DNA of 64,000 nt from an uncultured Clostridia bacterium (lineage in GTDB: Bacteria > Bacillota > Clostridia > Oscillospirales > QAKW01): assembly GCA_944385895.1 (NCBI GenBank), contig CALWYZ010000002.1, forward strand, positions 1-64,000. The letters run 5' to 3'. Positions 46,381 to 56,389 of the stretch are shown here, in pieces (within the stretch, counting starts at the first letter, position 1; each line of letters opens with the position of its first letter). The notes beneath the pieces were generated by a model. That model was not told the DNA's origin. It was given only the letters and a program-made list of their open reading frames with translations, and made no database searches. The translations under genes and the position numbers were made by a program.

Positions 46381-47517
46381 CTAAAGAATCAAAAAATAGT
46401 TAATCATATCCAGAAAAATATCAAAAACGCTTGCTTTCGGTATCGGTTTTTGTGCTATTATGTCGCTTGAAGCCAAAATGTTTCCGTCATAGGACAGACT
46501 GATTTCACCAAGCTTTTGACCTTGTTCTACGGGTGCCAGAACATCTTCACAGAGTGTAATGTCACATTTTATGTCTTTTTCCGTTCCTTTTTCAACGACT
46601 ATACTTGTAAGCTTTTGCATTTCAGGTTGTACGGATTTTTCCTTACCTTTGATCACCTTTATCGGTGTAAGCTCCTGTATGTCCGGAGTATATAAAACAT
46701 ATTTTGAAAAACCGTAATTAAGCAGAGTTTTGGCATCGTTGTTTCTTTCGTCTGAGGACGGAGCTGCCATTACAACGGCAATCAGCTCCATTCCGTTATC
46801 CTGTGCACTCGCTGACATACAGTACATGGATTCTTTTGTATAGCCGGTTTTAAGACCGGTTGCTTTATCGTAAAAGCGTATGAGCTTGTTTGTGTTTGTC
46901 AGCCCGAATTGACCGTCCCTTATACTATCCATCCATATAGTGGTATATTTTTTTATATCCTCGTGCTTTAACAGCTCTCTTGACATAATGGATATATCCC
47001 GTGCAGTTGTCAGATGCCCAGGTGCCTCAAGTCCGGTGCAGTTTATAAAAGTAGTATTTGTCATACCAAGCTCAGCGGCTCTTTCGTTCATTCTGTTAAC
47101 AAACTCGTCAACAGATCCCGAAATATGTTCTGCCATTGCTACACATGCGTCGTTGGCTGAGGCAATGACAATGCATTTGAGCATTTCATCAACAGTCATC
47201 TGTTCGTTTTCTTTAAGATATACCTGAGATCCGCCCATGGATGTTGCATACGCCGATGCCGTTACGATATCGTCATATCCCAACTGACCCCGTTCTATTG
47301 CTTCCATTATTAATAATAAGGTCATTATTTTTGTTACAGAAGCCGGACGCAGTTTTTCATCGGCATTTTTTTCATATAATACCTTTCCGGTGCTTTTTTC
47401 AACAAGAATGGCGCTGGGAGCGGTTAATTGCAAATCGCTTTCAGCTTGAGCCACAATGCCGGACGGTATTATCAGCATAATTGCTATGATAAGCATCACC
47501 GAAATTACTTTTTTCAT
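46381..47517 (-). CDS. dacF: D-alanyl-D-alanine carboxypeptidase (DacF/PBP5 type)
   Basis: 378 residues from ATG 47517 behind AGGAGGAA. A signal peptide covers about 1-26 (VISVMLIIAIMLIIPSG, cut near AQA). The peptidase S11 motifs are SVTK (Ser60, Lys63), SAN (Ser120-Asn122) and KTG (Lys223-Gly225). It trims the terminal D-Ala from peptidoglycan stem peptides. A C-terminal PBP5-like domain is followed by a hydrophobic end (ASVFDIFLDMINYFLIL), likely an amphipathic membrane anchor. DacF is sporulation-linked in B. subtilis; no sporulation genes are adjacent here. Confidence 0.94.
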   Translation of the reverse strand: MKKVISVMLIIAIMLIIPSGIVAQAESDLQLTAPSAILVEKSTGKVLYEKNADEKLRPASVTKIMTLLLIMEAIERGQLGYDDIVTASAYATSMGGSQVYLKENEQMTVDEMLKCIVIASANDACVAMAEHISGSVDEFVNRMNERAAELGMTNTTFINCTGLEAPGHLTTARDISIMSRELLKHEDIKKYTTIWMDSIRDGQFGLTNTNKLIRFYDKATGLKTGYTKESMYCMSASAQDNGMELIAVVMAAPSSDERNNDAKTLLNYGFSKYVLYTPDIQELTPIKVIKGKEKSVQPEMQKLTSIVVEKGTEKDIKCDITLCEDVLAPVEQGQKLGEISLSYDGNILASSDIIAQKPIPKASVFDIFLDMINYFLIL

Positions 47518-47677
47518 AGTATTCCTCCTATCTATATATAATAGATATATGTTCAGACTTTGTTTTAAATGACAATACACCAGTTTATGCCTATTTAAAT
47601 ATTGTAAAATAGTAACAAAAAAATCGCATTTAGTAGTATATATGCAACATAAAGATATGCCTTTTAATAATCGTATT

Positions 47678-47686
47678 TGCTATAAT
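47678..47686 (+). promoter_or_regulatory. Extended -10 promoter of the large surface protein gene
   Basis: TGCTATAAT, 66 nt before the ATG at 47752. The -35 region is not consensus. Confidence 0.45.
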
Positions 47687-47751
47687 AACTATGTATTATT
47701 ATATCTTTTAGTATAGTAATACAGTTTTATAAACCAGAGAGGAAGAAAGTT

Positions 47752-50700
47752 ATGAAGCAAACAGCAAAACGTGTACTGTCAATAATTTTGTCTGTACTCA
47801 TGCTGTTTTCGGTAATGTCTGTGTATGTGTTTGCCGAAAACAACTATAAGCCTGACGAAGAATATTATGACAGAATAATCAATGATGCAGTCATTGTAAA
47901 TCCTGAATGGGCAGGACTTTCCGATGGGGATCCGGTCTCATATAATTTCAGAGGTAAGACAATAAACGAGTCATTTAGCAGTGATATCCATTTTTCATCA
48001 ATTGAAGCTGCGTATAATTATTGTCTCGATATGAATATAATGAGCCCTACAATTATTCTTTGCTCAGGTACTTATGTTGAAAAAATAACAATCAGTTCCA
48101 GTGTAACTATTCTCGGTCCTAACGCGGGAATAAATCCTAGCATAAGATCAGATGATCCGGAGCAGCCCTGGGAGAGCAATTACGACAGAATTGCAGAAGC
48201 TAATCTTAAGGGTTATATTGCCGTTGGCAAGACTGTAAAGTCCAATATTGAGGCGGTTTTTGACGGATTGACACTCGCTGCGGGATTTGCATATATAGAT
48301 ACAAATGACAAAGAAGCAATTTCTTCCGCGGTTCTGAGAAACTCAATAATAAAGGGTGCAGGCGGTACAACTTACGGCGCAAGTGCTGTTACAAATGTTT
48401 TCTATTTTGCCAATTCATCATCTTCAACAAATGATGTTAAAATAGAAAATGTTCGCTGTACTAACATGAGATCTACAAGTATCACCGGTACCGGTGTTAC
48501 CAATTTGGAAATCAGCGGTCTGTACTATACCGGAAATACTTATCCGGCAATACAGTATGGTGATGCTCCGTATAACCAGAATGCAAATTATTTGATAAAA
48601 GACTCTATGTTTTATAACAACAAGTCGGTTAGCGGCGTTATAGCAATAGATCATTCTTTGGAAGACGGCGGCGGAAGAAACGACACATATGTTGAAATAA
48701 CCGGCTGTGTATTTAAAGATGATCCTTCTAGCGAAGTAGAAAGTGCGATGCTTGGTTCGTCTCCGATTACATTTACTGTTGTTACTTCCAAAAACAGATT
48801 GAACGTTCACGATAATGCATTTATAGGCGCTGCAGATTATGATGCATCGGTTGTTGAATTTGTATTTATGGATTCAGCCAAAGCAGCTGCATTTTCAGGT
48901 AATATTACCATTTCTCAAAATAGTATATTGGGATACTGTAATTTGCCTGATACCTATGGCCTCTTCCCCGAGACAAAAATGACATATACCGGTAATTATT
49001 TTGCAGATCACACCGGTGTACAGCATGATCCTGTTTATCCGTCAGATGCTTCAATGTCTAATATTGTTATGGATTATTTTTGGATTGACAGCGATATGAC
49101 AATTCCCAGTAATATCTATCATCTGACAAATACAGGAATAGGCGGCGCACAAGTCGATCATATATCAAAAACCATTTACGGCGTTGTAGATTACGGTAAT
49201 ACTGATGTTCTTAATTTCATTGCAAACGACAGTTCTGTAACATATGAGATATATAATGAGACAATGACAGAAAAAGTTACTGAATTAGATTCTGCAAAAT
49301 TACTGTCAGGTTTGAATAAAAATATATTCTATGCAATAGGAACATCTTCTAAATCAGATTATAAATTCATTTATAAGATTTATATTTCTACTTATGATCC
49401 TGCAAGCTCAATAGATTTTAATTTGAAGAATACATACCTTTTATCCGAAGATATAGATTCAATTCCGACAGGTTCTACACATTTTGCTACTTGGAACGGC
49501 ATGACTTATAAATTCATTGTGGGAGTAACTGCTTTTTCAAATGTTGCTGATATATTTAACGCGTGCGACGGGGTACCAACAATTATTATTCCGTCCGGCA
49601 CATATTCAAAGCAGATTACCCTTACTGAATCCGCAATACTCTTAGGTGCAAAATACGGCGTAAATCCTAATATACCGCAGTTTGATAATCCTGATGTTGC
49701 ATGGCAGCAAAATCCAGAACGTTCATCGTCAATAAATGAAACTATTCTTCAGGGTAGTGCAATCGTTGTAGCTGACAGTGCGATAAATTCAACTGTTGTA
49801 ATTGACGGATTTACGTTTGGAAATGACAGCGGTGTTGGCAGCAGAGGTGAAAATGTTTCAACTTATACCACTGTTATTATTAAGAATTCTATAATTGACG
49901 GTGCAGATGAATTTGAATGGACCGACGCGGGAAGGCCTCAGCATGCAACCTCAGTATTTTCTTTTGCCGGCGGTACAGAAGCATATACAAATAATCATAA
50001 AGATGTTCGTCTTGAAAATATCAGAATGGTTTCGCAGGGTAAAGCTCAGCTTATAGGCGACTATTACGAAACTCTTATAATGGATGGCGTTTATACAGCT
50101 GATAACAGTACAACGCTTCATAAAAACGAATGGACTCATAATATGGGACAGAATTTCTATCTTGAAATAAGAAATTCATGTTTCTATAGAAACAATACGT
50201 CTAATTACTACTTCCTTGTTAATAACAGTTCAAACGATTCTCCTGCTACAACAAGCAATCGCGTAGTGCTGAATAATAATATATTCTACAATACGTCTAC
50301 CAATCCCCACGGTATTTTCGGTATTCGTTTTTGTGGCTCAAAAGACAGCGTGCTGTTTACTAATAACACGTTTATTACTGATAATGCAAGTTGTGTTATT
50401 CCCGGTTATGTAAACTGGTTCCTTGGTAATGCACAGGTGGATCCCACCAAAGAATATACTGAGGAAGAATTGAGTGCAAAAGAGTGTGTCAATAATGTTG
50501 TCATGAACTTTAACCGCTTTGTTAAGTGCAATCAGCAGGTTGATATGAGAGCATGTAAAAAAGGCACAGTATGGGATATGAATTACAATTATTTTGCTGA
50601 TTCATATAGCAAGGAATCTGCCGGAAAGAGCATTAAGTTCAGACAAGGATATGAATCTTATGCAAAAGCAAGCTATTACTATACAGATTGGAACCTTACT

Positions 50701-52815
50701 TCTGTTAATGAATCTGACAGCAGCTTTGGTAAAGCTCTTGATTATTCTATATACGGTCCAGGTGTTATAGATACAGTTTCCAAGACCTATACCGACAGTG
50801 TATCAGAAAATGTAGATACATATGATTTTCAGATTGAGCTTAATACACCTCAGGCTTCTTACGGTATTTATTCTGATGCTGAATTCCAGAATAAAGTAGA
50901 AGAACCTGTTGCAGTATTTGGTGGGGAAAATATATTTTACATTAAATTCTCATCATATGATGGCAGTGTATTAGATGTATATAAAGCTGTAATCAATAAA
51001 TCAACGCTTATTGGCGCAGATTTACTGCGTTTTGGTGACTGGAGAATATCCGATAATGCAGTATATGCATGTGTTTCTAAAGATGAAACAGAATTTGTTA
51101 TTCCTGATATTGTAGTGTCAACCGGTGCTACTTATGGAATTTATGATGATATACAGTGTACAGTACCGTTTACCGCTAATAAGATCAGTGGTATCGGTGC
51201 TACACCGACCATTAAGTATATTAAGGTCGTTTCTGAGGATGGCAGCATTTCTAATGTATATTCGTTAAGTGTATTCCAGACTGAGAATGATCAGACAGAG
51301 CTTACTTATATTGAAAATGCTACAAAGATTTCTGATACCGAATTTGAAGCAGTAATACCTGCAGATAGCTCATCATTTAATGTTTTACCTTATTGCTCCG
51401 AGGGTGCAGAAATAACGGTTTACGAAAGAGGTCTTAAGCTTAATCCCACATCTGATGGATCTTATCTTATCGACAGCATTAATGTAAGCAAAACAATAGA
51501 AATCGGTGTACAAAGGCCCGGATTTCCTGAAAAAATATTTAAGCTTACCATTAAGCAGGATATTTCCTCTGTAGGTGTTGCATCTGTATTCGGTATGACA
51601 AATGATGGTGATATGGTATATGAGACATGGATAAACGGCAACTCATTTACTGTTGTACCTTTGCTTGAAAATGTTAATGCAACATTTGCAGTATATTCCG
51701 ATCGTCAGTGCACAAATGCTTTTGCAGATAATACAGTAGTTCTTAATGCTGTTGATAACTTGGCATATCTTAAAGTTATTTCCGCTGATGGTAAATACAG
51801 CGCAGTTTATACTTTGAAAATTCATACTTCATCTGCCGACTTTGAGCCGGTAGTTCCTGTACCTGATAATAACTACTATTCAGTGGAAAACGGTACTCAG
51901 ACATCAGTTGGAGTATATGCTATTGATGCTGCTGAAAACCTTTCTGAATATGAACTTAAATTGAATATTCTTGATGATAGATATTCACCAACGACATATT
52001 CAGTATATTCAGATAAAGATTGCACAGTTTCTGTAGCTTCCGAACGTTCTATAAGCGAAAGTGCAGTTATTCCAGTATTTGCAAAATACACAAGCGTTTA
52101 TGTGAAGATAGCTGTTAAGGAACTTGCTGATGGTTCGGATACACCTACAGATGTAAGTACCGAAATTATAAAGGTTACAATCAACTCCAACAGACCTAAG
52201 GCTGTATATAATGATGCAGGTACTATCTCTTCATGGGCTGTTGATGAGATTAACTTCCTTAACGATAACGGATTTGGTTATTTTGAAGGTGATAACGGTA
52301 ACTTTAGACCTAAGGATAATATAACAAGATTTGAAGTAGCCGCAATAGCTATCAGAGTACTTGGAATTGATCAGACACTTTATAGTGATGTAGCTGTTCC
52401 TTATACTGATGAAATTCCCAACTGGGCAAGTGATTATGTCAAAGCCTGCTATAAGCTTGGAATCATGACAGGTGTCAGCGATACGGTATTTGACGGTAAA
52501 AAATCTACTACAAGACAGGAATTTGCTAAGATCGCAGTTAGTACTATTGTAATTGCAAATGGCGAGGCTGATGACGCTCTCACTCTTTATAATTCAAACC
52601 AGGCAGCTATAGATACTGCTTATAATGAGCGTGGATTTGCGGATGAAAGCAATATATCTAATTGGGCTAAGCCTTACGTAAGACTTGCTGTTGTTAATTA
52701 TGGCTTGATTAACGGTTCTAACGATTATGGTGTTCTTAATATCAATCCTAAGAATTCGATAACACGTCAGGAAGTTGCAGTTATTCTTGCAAACTATAAC
52801 GGTTATTCTGAGTAA
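47752..52815 (+). CDS. Giant beta-helix surface protein with SLH anchor
   Basis: 1687 residues. A signal peptide (about 1-28) ends at VFAENN. Two parallel beta-helix modules follow: one near 75-450 and one near 580-980, each starting with a similar segment (IILCSGTYVEKITIS at about 100; IIIPSGTYSKQITLT at about 610) and the conserved LGxxxGxNPxI. Such right-handed helices are typical of polysaccharide lyases, pectin-active enzymes and adhesins; I see no clear catalytic site. About 1000-1470 are repeated beta-sandwich (Ig- or cadherin-like) units with the pattern YGIYxDxxxxxxV. Three SLH repeats end the protein (INFLNDNGFGYFEGDNG; YKLGIMTGVSDTVFDGKKST; VNYGLINGSNDYGVLN). GAGGAAGAAAG precedes the ATG. 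It is likely a wall-bound plant polysaccharide binding or degrading protein. Confidence 0.88.
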   Translation: MKQTAKRVLSIILSVLMLFSVMSVYVFAENNYKPDEEYYDRIINDAVIVNPEWAGLSDGDPVSYNFRGKTINESFSSDIHFSSIEAAYNYCLDMNIMSPTIILCSGTYVEKITISSSVTILGPNAGINPSIRSDDPEQPWESNYDRIAEANLKGYIAVGKTVKSNIEAVFDGLTLAAGFAYIDTNDKEAISSAVLRNSIIKGAGGTTYGASAVTNVFYFANSSSSTNDVKIENVRCTNMRSTSITGTGVTNLEISGLYYTGNTYPAIQYGDAPYNQNANYLIKDSMFYNNKSVSGVIAIDHSLEDGGGRNDTYVEITGCVFKDDPSSEVESAMLGSSPITFTVVTSKNRLNVHDNAFIGAADYDASVVEFVFMDSAKAAAFSGNITISQNSILGYCNLPDTYGLFPETKMTYTGNYFADHTGVQHDPVYPSDASMSNIVMDYFWIDSDMTIPSNIYHLTNTGIGGAQVDHISKTIYGVVDYGNTDVLNFIANDSSVTYEIYNETMTEKVTELDSAKLLSGLNKNIFYAIGTSSKSDYKFIYKIYISTYDPASSIDFNLKNTYLLSEDIDSIPTGSTHFATWNGMTYKFIVGVTAFSNVADIFNACDGVPTIIIPSGTYSKQITLTESAILLGAKYGVNPNIPQFDNPDVAWQQNPERSSSINETILQGSAIVVADSAINSTVVIDGFTFGNDSGVGSRGENVSTYTTVIIKNSIIDGADEFEWTDAGRPQHATSVFSFAGGTEAYTNNHKDVRLENIRMVSQGKAQLIGDYYETLIMDGVYTADNSTTLHKNEWTHNMGQNFYLEIRNSCFYRNNTSNYYFLVNNSSNDSPATTSNRVVLNNNIFYNTSTNPHGIFGIRFCGSKDSVLFTNNTFITDNASCVIPGYVNWFLGNAQVDPTKEYTEEELSAKECVNNVVMNFNRFVKCNQQVDMRACKKGTVWDMNYNYFADSYSKESAGKSIKFRQGYESYAKASYYYTDWNLTSVNESDSSFGKALDYSIYGPGVIDTVSKTYTDSVSENVDTYDFQIELNTPQASYGIYSDAEFQNKVEEPVAVFGGENIFYIKFSSYDGSVLDVYKAVINKSTLIGADLLRFGDWRISDNAVYACVSKDETEFVIPDIVVSTGATYGIYDDIQCTVPFTANKISGIGATPTIKYIKVVSEDGSISNVYSLSVFQTENDQTELTYIENATKISDTEFEAVIPADSSSFNVLPYCSEGAEITVYERGLKLNPTSDGSYLIDSINVSKTIEIGVQRPGFPEKIFKLTIKQDISSVGVASVFGMTNDGDMVYETWINGNSFTVVPLLENVNATFAVYSDRQCTNAFADNTVVLNAVDNLAYLKVISADGKYSAVYTLKIHTSSADFEPVVPVPDNNYYSVENGTQTSVGVYAIDAAENLSEYELKLNILDDRYSPTTYSVYSDKDCTVSVASERSISESAVIPVFAKYTSVYVKIAVKELADGSDTPTDVSTEIIKVTINSNRPKAVYNDAGTISSWAVDEINFLNDNGFGYFEGDNGNFRPKDNITRFEVAAIAIRVLGIDQTLYSDVAVPYTDEIPNWASDYVKACYKLGIMTGVSDTVFDGKKSTTRQEFAKIAVSTIVIANGEADDALTLYNSNQAAIDTAYNERGFADESNISNWAKPYVRLAVVNYGLINGSNDYGVLNINPKNSITRQEVAVILANYNGYSE

Positions 52816-52828
52816 AATACTTGATTTA

Positions 52829-52863
52829 TTAAAAATACCCGTGATTTTCACGGGTATTTTTTT
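52829..52863 (+). terminator. Terminator after the large SLH gene
   Basis: Stem AAAAATACCCGTGA/TCACGGGTATTTTT with a 3-nt loop and a tail of seven T. Confidence 0.9.
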
Positions 52864-52915
52864 AGGAATTTTAAAATATTACAAAAATTATTTTATATTA
52901 TTTAGTAGGTATAAT

Positions 52916-54823
52916 ATGAAAAATAAATCAAAATGGATATGGACAGATAATTTACTACAGTATGATACATATGGAGAGTTTTACGATAGCTTTAAATATT
53001 GTACTGGAAATATTAAACTGAATATTTCTGCTGATTCCAATTACGTGGTATATGTAAACGGCAAATTCGTAGATTCAGATCAATATCCTGATTTTCCTTA
53101 TTATAAAGTATATGATACAATCGATATTACAAAATTTTGTTTGCCTGGCAAAAACAGCATTGCAATAACAGTATGGTATTACGGCAAGGAGAATATGAGC
53201 TATTATCCGGGCAATCCGGCTTTGCGTTATGAGATATGTGCCGATCAAGAGCTGTTGTGCTGTTCTGATAGCAGTACTCTTTCAAGAATCAGCAGAGCAT
53301 ATAAGAATGGATATTGTAAATTAATAACGGGTCAGTTGGGATTTAGTTATTTATACGATTGTACACAAGAGGATAACTGGAAAACCGGTGATCTCTCCGG
53401 TTTTTCATATAGTATAGAGATTGACCAAAATCTACCTATGTATCATCGCCCCATAAAAAAGCTCACTGTTTCCGATAGGCTCCAGCCAAAGCTTATATTT
53501 AATGAGAACGGCAAGCATTTTCTGTATGACATTGGTTATGAGGAAGTAGGATACTTTACCGTTAAGTTGAAATCCGCTGTTAAGCAAAATGTACTAATCT
53601 GCTATGGAGAACATATAACAGACGGAGGTGTCCGGAGAAAAATTCATGGTCGTGACTTTAGTTTTGAATTGACAGTAGGTCCTGGACAAAATGAGTATAC
53701 AAATTATTTTCGCAGACTGGGGCTAAGATATCTAGAGGTTTATACTCAAAGCCAGATAGATATAGAATATATAGGCGTTTATCCATGTTATTACCCGGTT
53801 TTGAAAGTAAATAAAAAACTTGAATATGATTTGGATCAAAAAATATACGATGTAGCTGTTCGAACGCTTGAACTATGTATGCATGACCATTATGAGGACT
53901 GTCCGTGGCGTGAGCAGGGGCTGTATGCCATGGACAGCCGCAATCAGATGCTCTGTGGTTATTATGCTTTCAAGGAATATGAATATCCTCGTGCTAACTT
54001 ATATTTAATGAGCAAGGACGACAGAGAAGACGGTCTGCTTTCTATTTGTATCCCGAGCGGAAACAATCTTACAATTCCGTCTTTTTCTTTGCATTATTTT
54101 ATAGAAGTGTATGAATACACAAAATATTCAGGAGACTTGACTCTTGCCCGTGAAATTCTTTTGAAGCTAAATTCTATATTGAATGTATTTCTTGAACGCA
54201 TTGATTGCAATGGTCTGGTACCCAATTTTCCTGACAGCTGCCATTGGAATTTTTATGAGTGGTCAGATGATATGGACGGTAAAAAAGGAAAGAACAGCAC
54301 ACAAATATATGACGCTGCACTTAACTGTTTGCTTTCTGTTGCTCTTGACAGAATGGATAAAATTTATTGTCTGTTAGGTCAAAATGCACATTATCAAGAT
54401 ACAATATGCCGGCTAAACAAGAAGATATTTGAGGTCTATTATGATAAGGAAAGACAGCTGTTTAAAAACAGCAGTTTAGGAACCGGTTTTAGCGAACTTG
54501 TAAATTCACTTGCAATTTTGTGCAATGCGGCAGAGGGAACAATAGCTGAAAATATTGCAAAACAGCTTGCATCAGATAACATGCTTACTAAAGCAACTTT
54601 AAGTATGACTTGCTTTAAATATGATGCTTTGCTGAAAACAGATTTTAAAAGATATAAAGATTATATTCTTGCAGATATACGTATAAAATACAAGCATATG
54701 CTCGATGCTGGTGCTACATCTTTTTGGGAAACAGAAAAGGGAGAAAGTGATTTTAATAACGCCGGTAGTCTATGCCATGGCTGGAGCGCAATGCCGGTAT
54801 ATTATTATAATATATTATTATAA
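52916..54823 (+). CDS. GH78-like alpha-L-rhamnosidase family protein
   Basis: 635 residues from ATG 52916 (TAGGT 5 nt upstream); a frame from 52775 runs through the upstream terminator and is rejected. No signal peptide is visible, so it should be cytoplasmic. The N-terminal part is beta-sandwich (ADSNYVVYVNGKFV, KVYDTIDITKFCLPGKNSI), followed by an (alpha/alpha)6-barrel with DCPWREQGLYAMDSRNQ (about 328-344), the GH78 motif that usually reads DCPxRxERxGWxGD. The catalytic Glu/Asp equivalents are in this region and near FPDSCHWNFYEWSDDMDG. It is shorter than classical GH78 enzymes (about 900). The likely substrate is a rhamnose-containing oligosaccharide from pectin; the specific bond is unknown. 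Confidence 0.75.
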   Translation: MKNKSKWIWTDNLLQYDTYGEFYDSFKYCTGNIKLNISADSNYVVYVNGKFVDSDQYPDFPYYKVYDTIDITKFCLPGKNSIAITVWYYGKENMSYYPGNPALRYEICADQELLCCSDSSTLSRISRAYKNGYCKLITGQLGFSYLYDCTQEDNWKTGDLSGFSYSIEIDQNLPMYHRPIKKLTVSDRLQPKLIFNENGKHFLYDIGYEEVGYFTVKLKSAVKQNVLICYGEHITDGGVRRKIHGRDFSFELTVGPGQNEYTNYFRRLGLRYLEVYTQSQIDIEYIGVYPCYYPVLKVNKKLEYDLDQKIYDVAVRTLELCMHDHYEDCPWREQGLYAMDSRNQMLCGYYAFKEYEYPRANLYLMSKDDREDGLLSICIPSGNNLTIPSFSLHYFIEVYEYTKYSGDLTLAREILLKLNSILNVFLERIDCNGLVPNFPDSCHWNFYEWSDDMDGKKGKNSTQIYDAALNCLLSVALDRMDKIYCLLGQNAHYQDTICRLNKKIFEVYYDKERQLFKNSSLGTGFSELVNSLAILCNAAEGTIAENIAKQLASDNMLTKATLSMTCFKYDALLKTDFKRYKDYILADIRIKYKHMLDAGATSFWETEKGESDFNNAGSLCHGWSAMPVYYYNILL

Positions 54824-54824
54824 T

Positions 54825-54857
54825 AATAAGCGGTCCGCGAAAAGCGGACCGCTTATT
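54825..54857. terminator. Bidirectional terminator between rhamnosidase and GDPD genes
   Basis: A 14-bp perfect stem AATAAGCGGTCCGC/GCGGACCGCTTATT with loop GAAAA. The stop of the GDPD gene (54853) is inside the right arm. Confidence 0.85.
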
Positions 54858-55665
54858 TATCAGGTAAAAATCCTTCAAAAATATATATGTCAAAATTTTT
54901 GCTTATTTTTCTAAGTTGATCGTAGCTTGTAACAGTCCAGCCTGCTCTAATAGCTCCCAAAAAGGAACAGATTTTCCTTGGAAAGGAATTTACATATTGT
55001 ATGTCGTAGGAAATAAAATCTGGTCTGGAAATCATGTTCAGCATTAGCAATCCCGCGGCGGCCTTGAGCGCGTTTATTTTCGGTTGTCTGAAAAAGTCGG
55101 TTGATAGCTGTCCGCGGCAGACATCGGGACGATTTTTTCTGTACCACAGCATTGCCAGAGGATTAAAGGATTGAACAATATATTTTCCTTTGTAATCAGT
55201 AAGTATCCTATTTGCCGCACTGCAAAGTTTTTTATAACTTATGTCTGAACATTTGAATTCAATTATAAGCATAGTTCTTCCGCCGATTATTTCAAGTACT
55301 TGACTTAATGTAGGTATGTGCTCTTTGGTATTAAAAATTTCATATTTGCTTAGTTCCTGATAGGTGGTATTTTTAATTCTTTTATTAATACCACATGCAC
55401 GCATTAAAGTCTCGTCATGGAATACAACAACCTCACCATCCATTGTCAGATGAATATCAATCTCGATTCCGTATCCAAGATCGACAGCTTTTTTTATCGC
55501 TGCTAAAGAATTTTCAGGTATACCGTCTTTTAATGAGTGCAGACCTCTGTGAGCGGCATAAAGATTCTTACATAATTCGGCGTCGGGATGTTGCCGAAGG
55601 GCGGGGGAGACACAATATAAAAATAATATAGCTACCCCCATTATAATTAAAATCAACCACCACAT
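54853..55665 (-). CDS. Glycerophosphodiester phosphodiesterase, membrane-anchored
   Basis: 270 residues. Residues 2-22 are a membrane anchor (WWLILIIMGVAILFLYCV). The GDPD TIM-barrel has YAAHRGLHSLKDGIPENSLA (His and Glu/Asn of the active site), YGIEIDIHLTMDGEVVVFHD and the later TLSQVLEIIGGRTMLIIEFK. It hydrolyses glycerophosphodiesters to glycerol-3-phosphate and alcohol, for lipid turnover or polyol scavenging. It is followed (on the minus strand) by the terminator. Confidence 0.9.
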   Translation of the reverse strand: MWWLILIIMGVAILFLYCVSPALRQHPDAELCKNLYAAHRGLHSLKDGIPENSLAAIKKAVDLGYGIEIDIHLTMDGEVVVFHDETLMRACGINKRIKNTTYQELSKYEIFNTKEHIPTLSQVLEIIGGRTMLIIEFKCSDISYKKLCSAANRILTDYKGKYIVQSFNPLAMLWYRKNRPDVCRGQLSTDFFRQPKINALKAAAGLLMLNMISRPDFISYDIQYVNSFPRKICSFLGAIRAGWTVTSYDQLRKISKNFDIYIFEGFLPDK

Positions 55666-55690
55666 TTTTTAAACCTCATAAATATTTGTA

Positions 55691-55721
55691 ATACCCGTCT
55701 GATTAGAAAACAGACGGGTAT
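55691..55721 (-). terminator. Hairpin after the PAP2 gene
   Basis: 11-bp stem ATACCCGTCTG/CAGACGGGTAT with loop ATTAGAAAA, six nt past the PAP2 stop; the T tract on the minus strand is weak (TTACAAATATTT). Confidence 0.6.
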
Positions 55722-55726
55722 ATTTA

Positions 55727-56389
55727 TTATTGACAAGTTTGCAAGAATTTAAGTTTGGGCTTGTAAGCCAGAAAATACAACGGCACACTAAGAGCAATTG
55801 CGGCAAAAACATCAAGTATTGAGTGCTGTTTTATAAACACCGTGGAAAGAATAATAAGAATCATCAGCAAAAATGATGACCAGACTATTATATTTCTGTG
55901 TTTATTTATTTTGTTGGATTTAACAATTGCAATATGCATTCCTATAGAATTCAAGCAATGTATGCTTGGAAAAACATCATATGGTGTATCAATGCTTTGA
56001 AGAGATCGTATAGCTTCTATCAAAATATTGTTTCTGCCTAATGTTTCGTAATCGACACGCAGCTGCTGGCAATTAGGAAAGACAGTATATATTAATAGAC
56101 ATAATGTCATTCCCGTATAAAGAAATATGCACAAGCGAACAAACTCTTCTCGAGAAGTAAGAAACAAAAAAATGTATCCTGCTGCTATATAAACAAACCA
56201 AATAAAATACGGTATGACAAATAATTCTGCAAATGGAATATAATCATCCAATCGACTGTAAATTACAGTAACGTCTTTTCTGGTTGGTGTAAATGTATTT
56301 AAAAAAGTAAAATACGGCATGTATAATAAAAAGTATAAAACCAAAACTGCATGTTTATACTTCTTTATAATTAATTTAAATTTTTCCAT
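55727..56389 (-). CDS. PAP2-superfamily membrane protein
   Basis: 220 residues, six membrane segments. Two phosphatase-like motifs are visible: FPSIHCLNSIGMHIA (PSxHC) and KQHSILDVFAAIALSVPLYF (a shortened SRxxxxxHxxxD equivalent, with His and Asp). The first motif KXXXXXXRP is not clear. Members include lipid phosphatases and transferases such as inositol phosphorylceramide synthase. Gene start overlaps the glycosyltransferase stop by 1 nt, so both probably act on the same lipid-linked substrate. Confidence 0.8.
   Translation of the reverse strand: MEKFKLIIKKYKHAVLVLYFLLYMPYFTFLNTFTPTRKDVTVIYSRLDDYIPFAELFVIPYFIWFVYIAAGYIFLFLTSREEFVRLCIFLYTGMTLCLLIYTVFPNCQQLRVDYETLGRNNILIEAIRSLQSIDTPYDVFPSIHCLNSIGMHIAIVKSNKINKHRNIIVWSSFLLMILIILSTVFIKQHSILDVFAAIALSVPLYFLAYKPKLKFLQTCQ

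Noticed and set aside
52775-52915. Upstream extension of the GH78-like gene to 52775
   Set aside because: The extension overlaps the end of the SLH gene and its terminator, and the hydrophobic peptide comes from the T-rich terminator, not a signal sequence.
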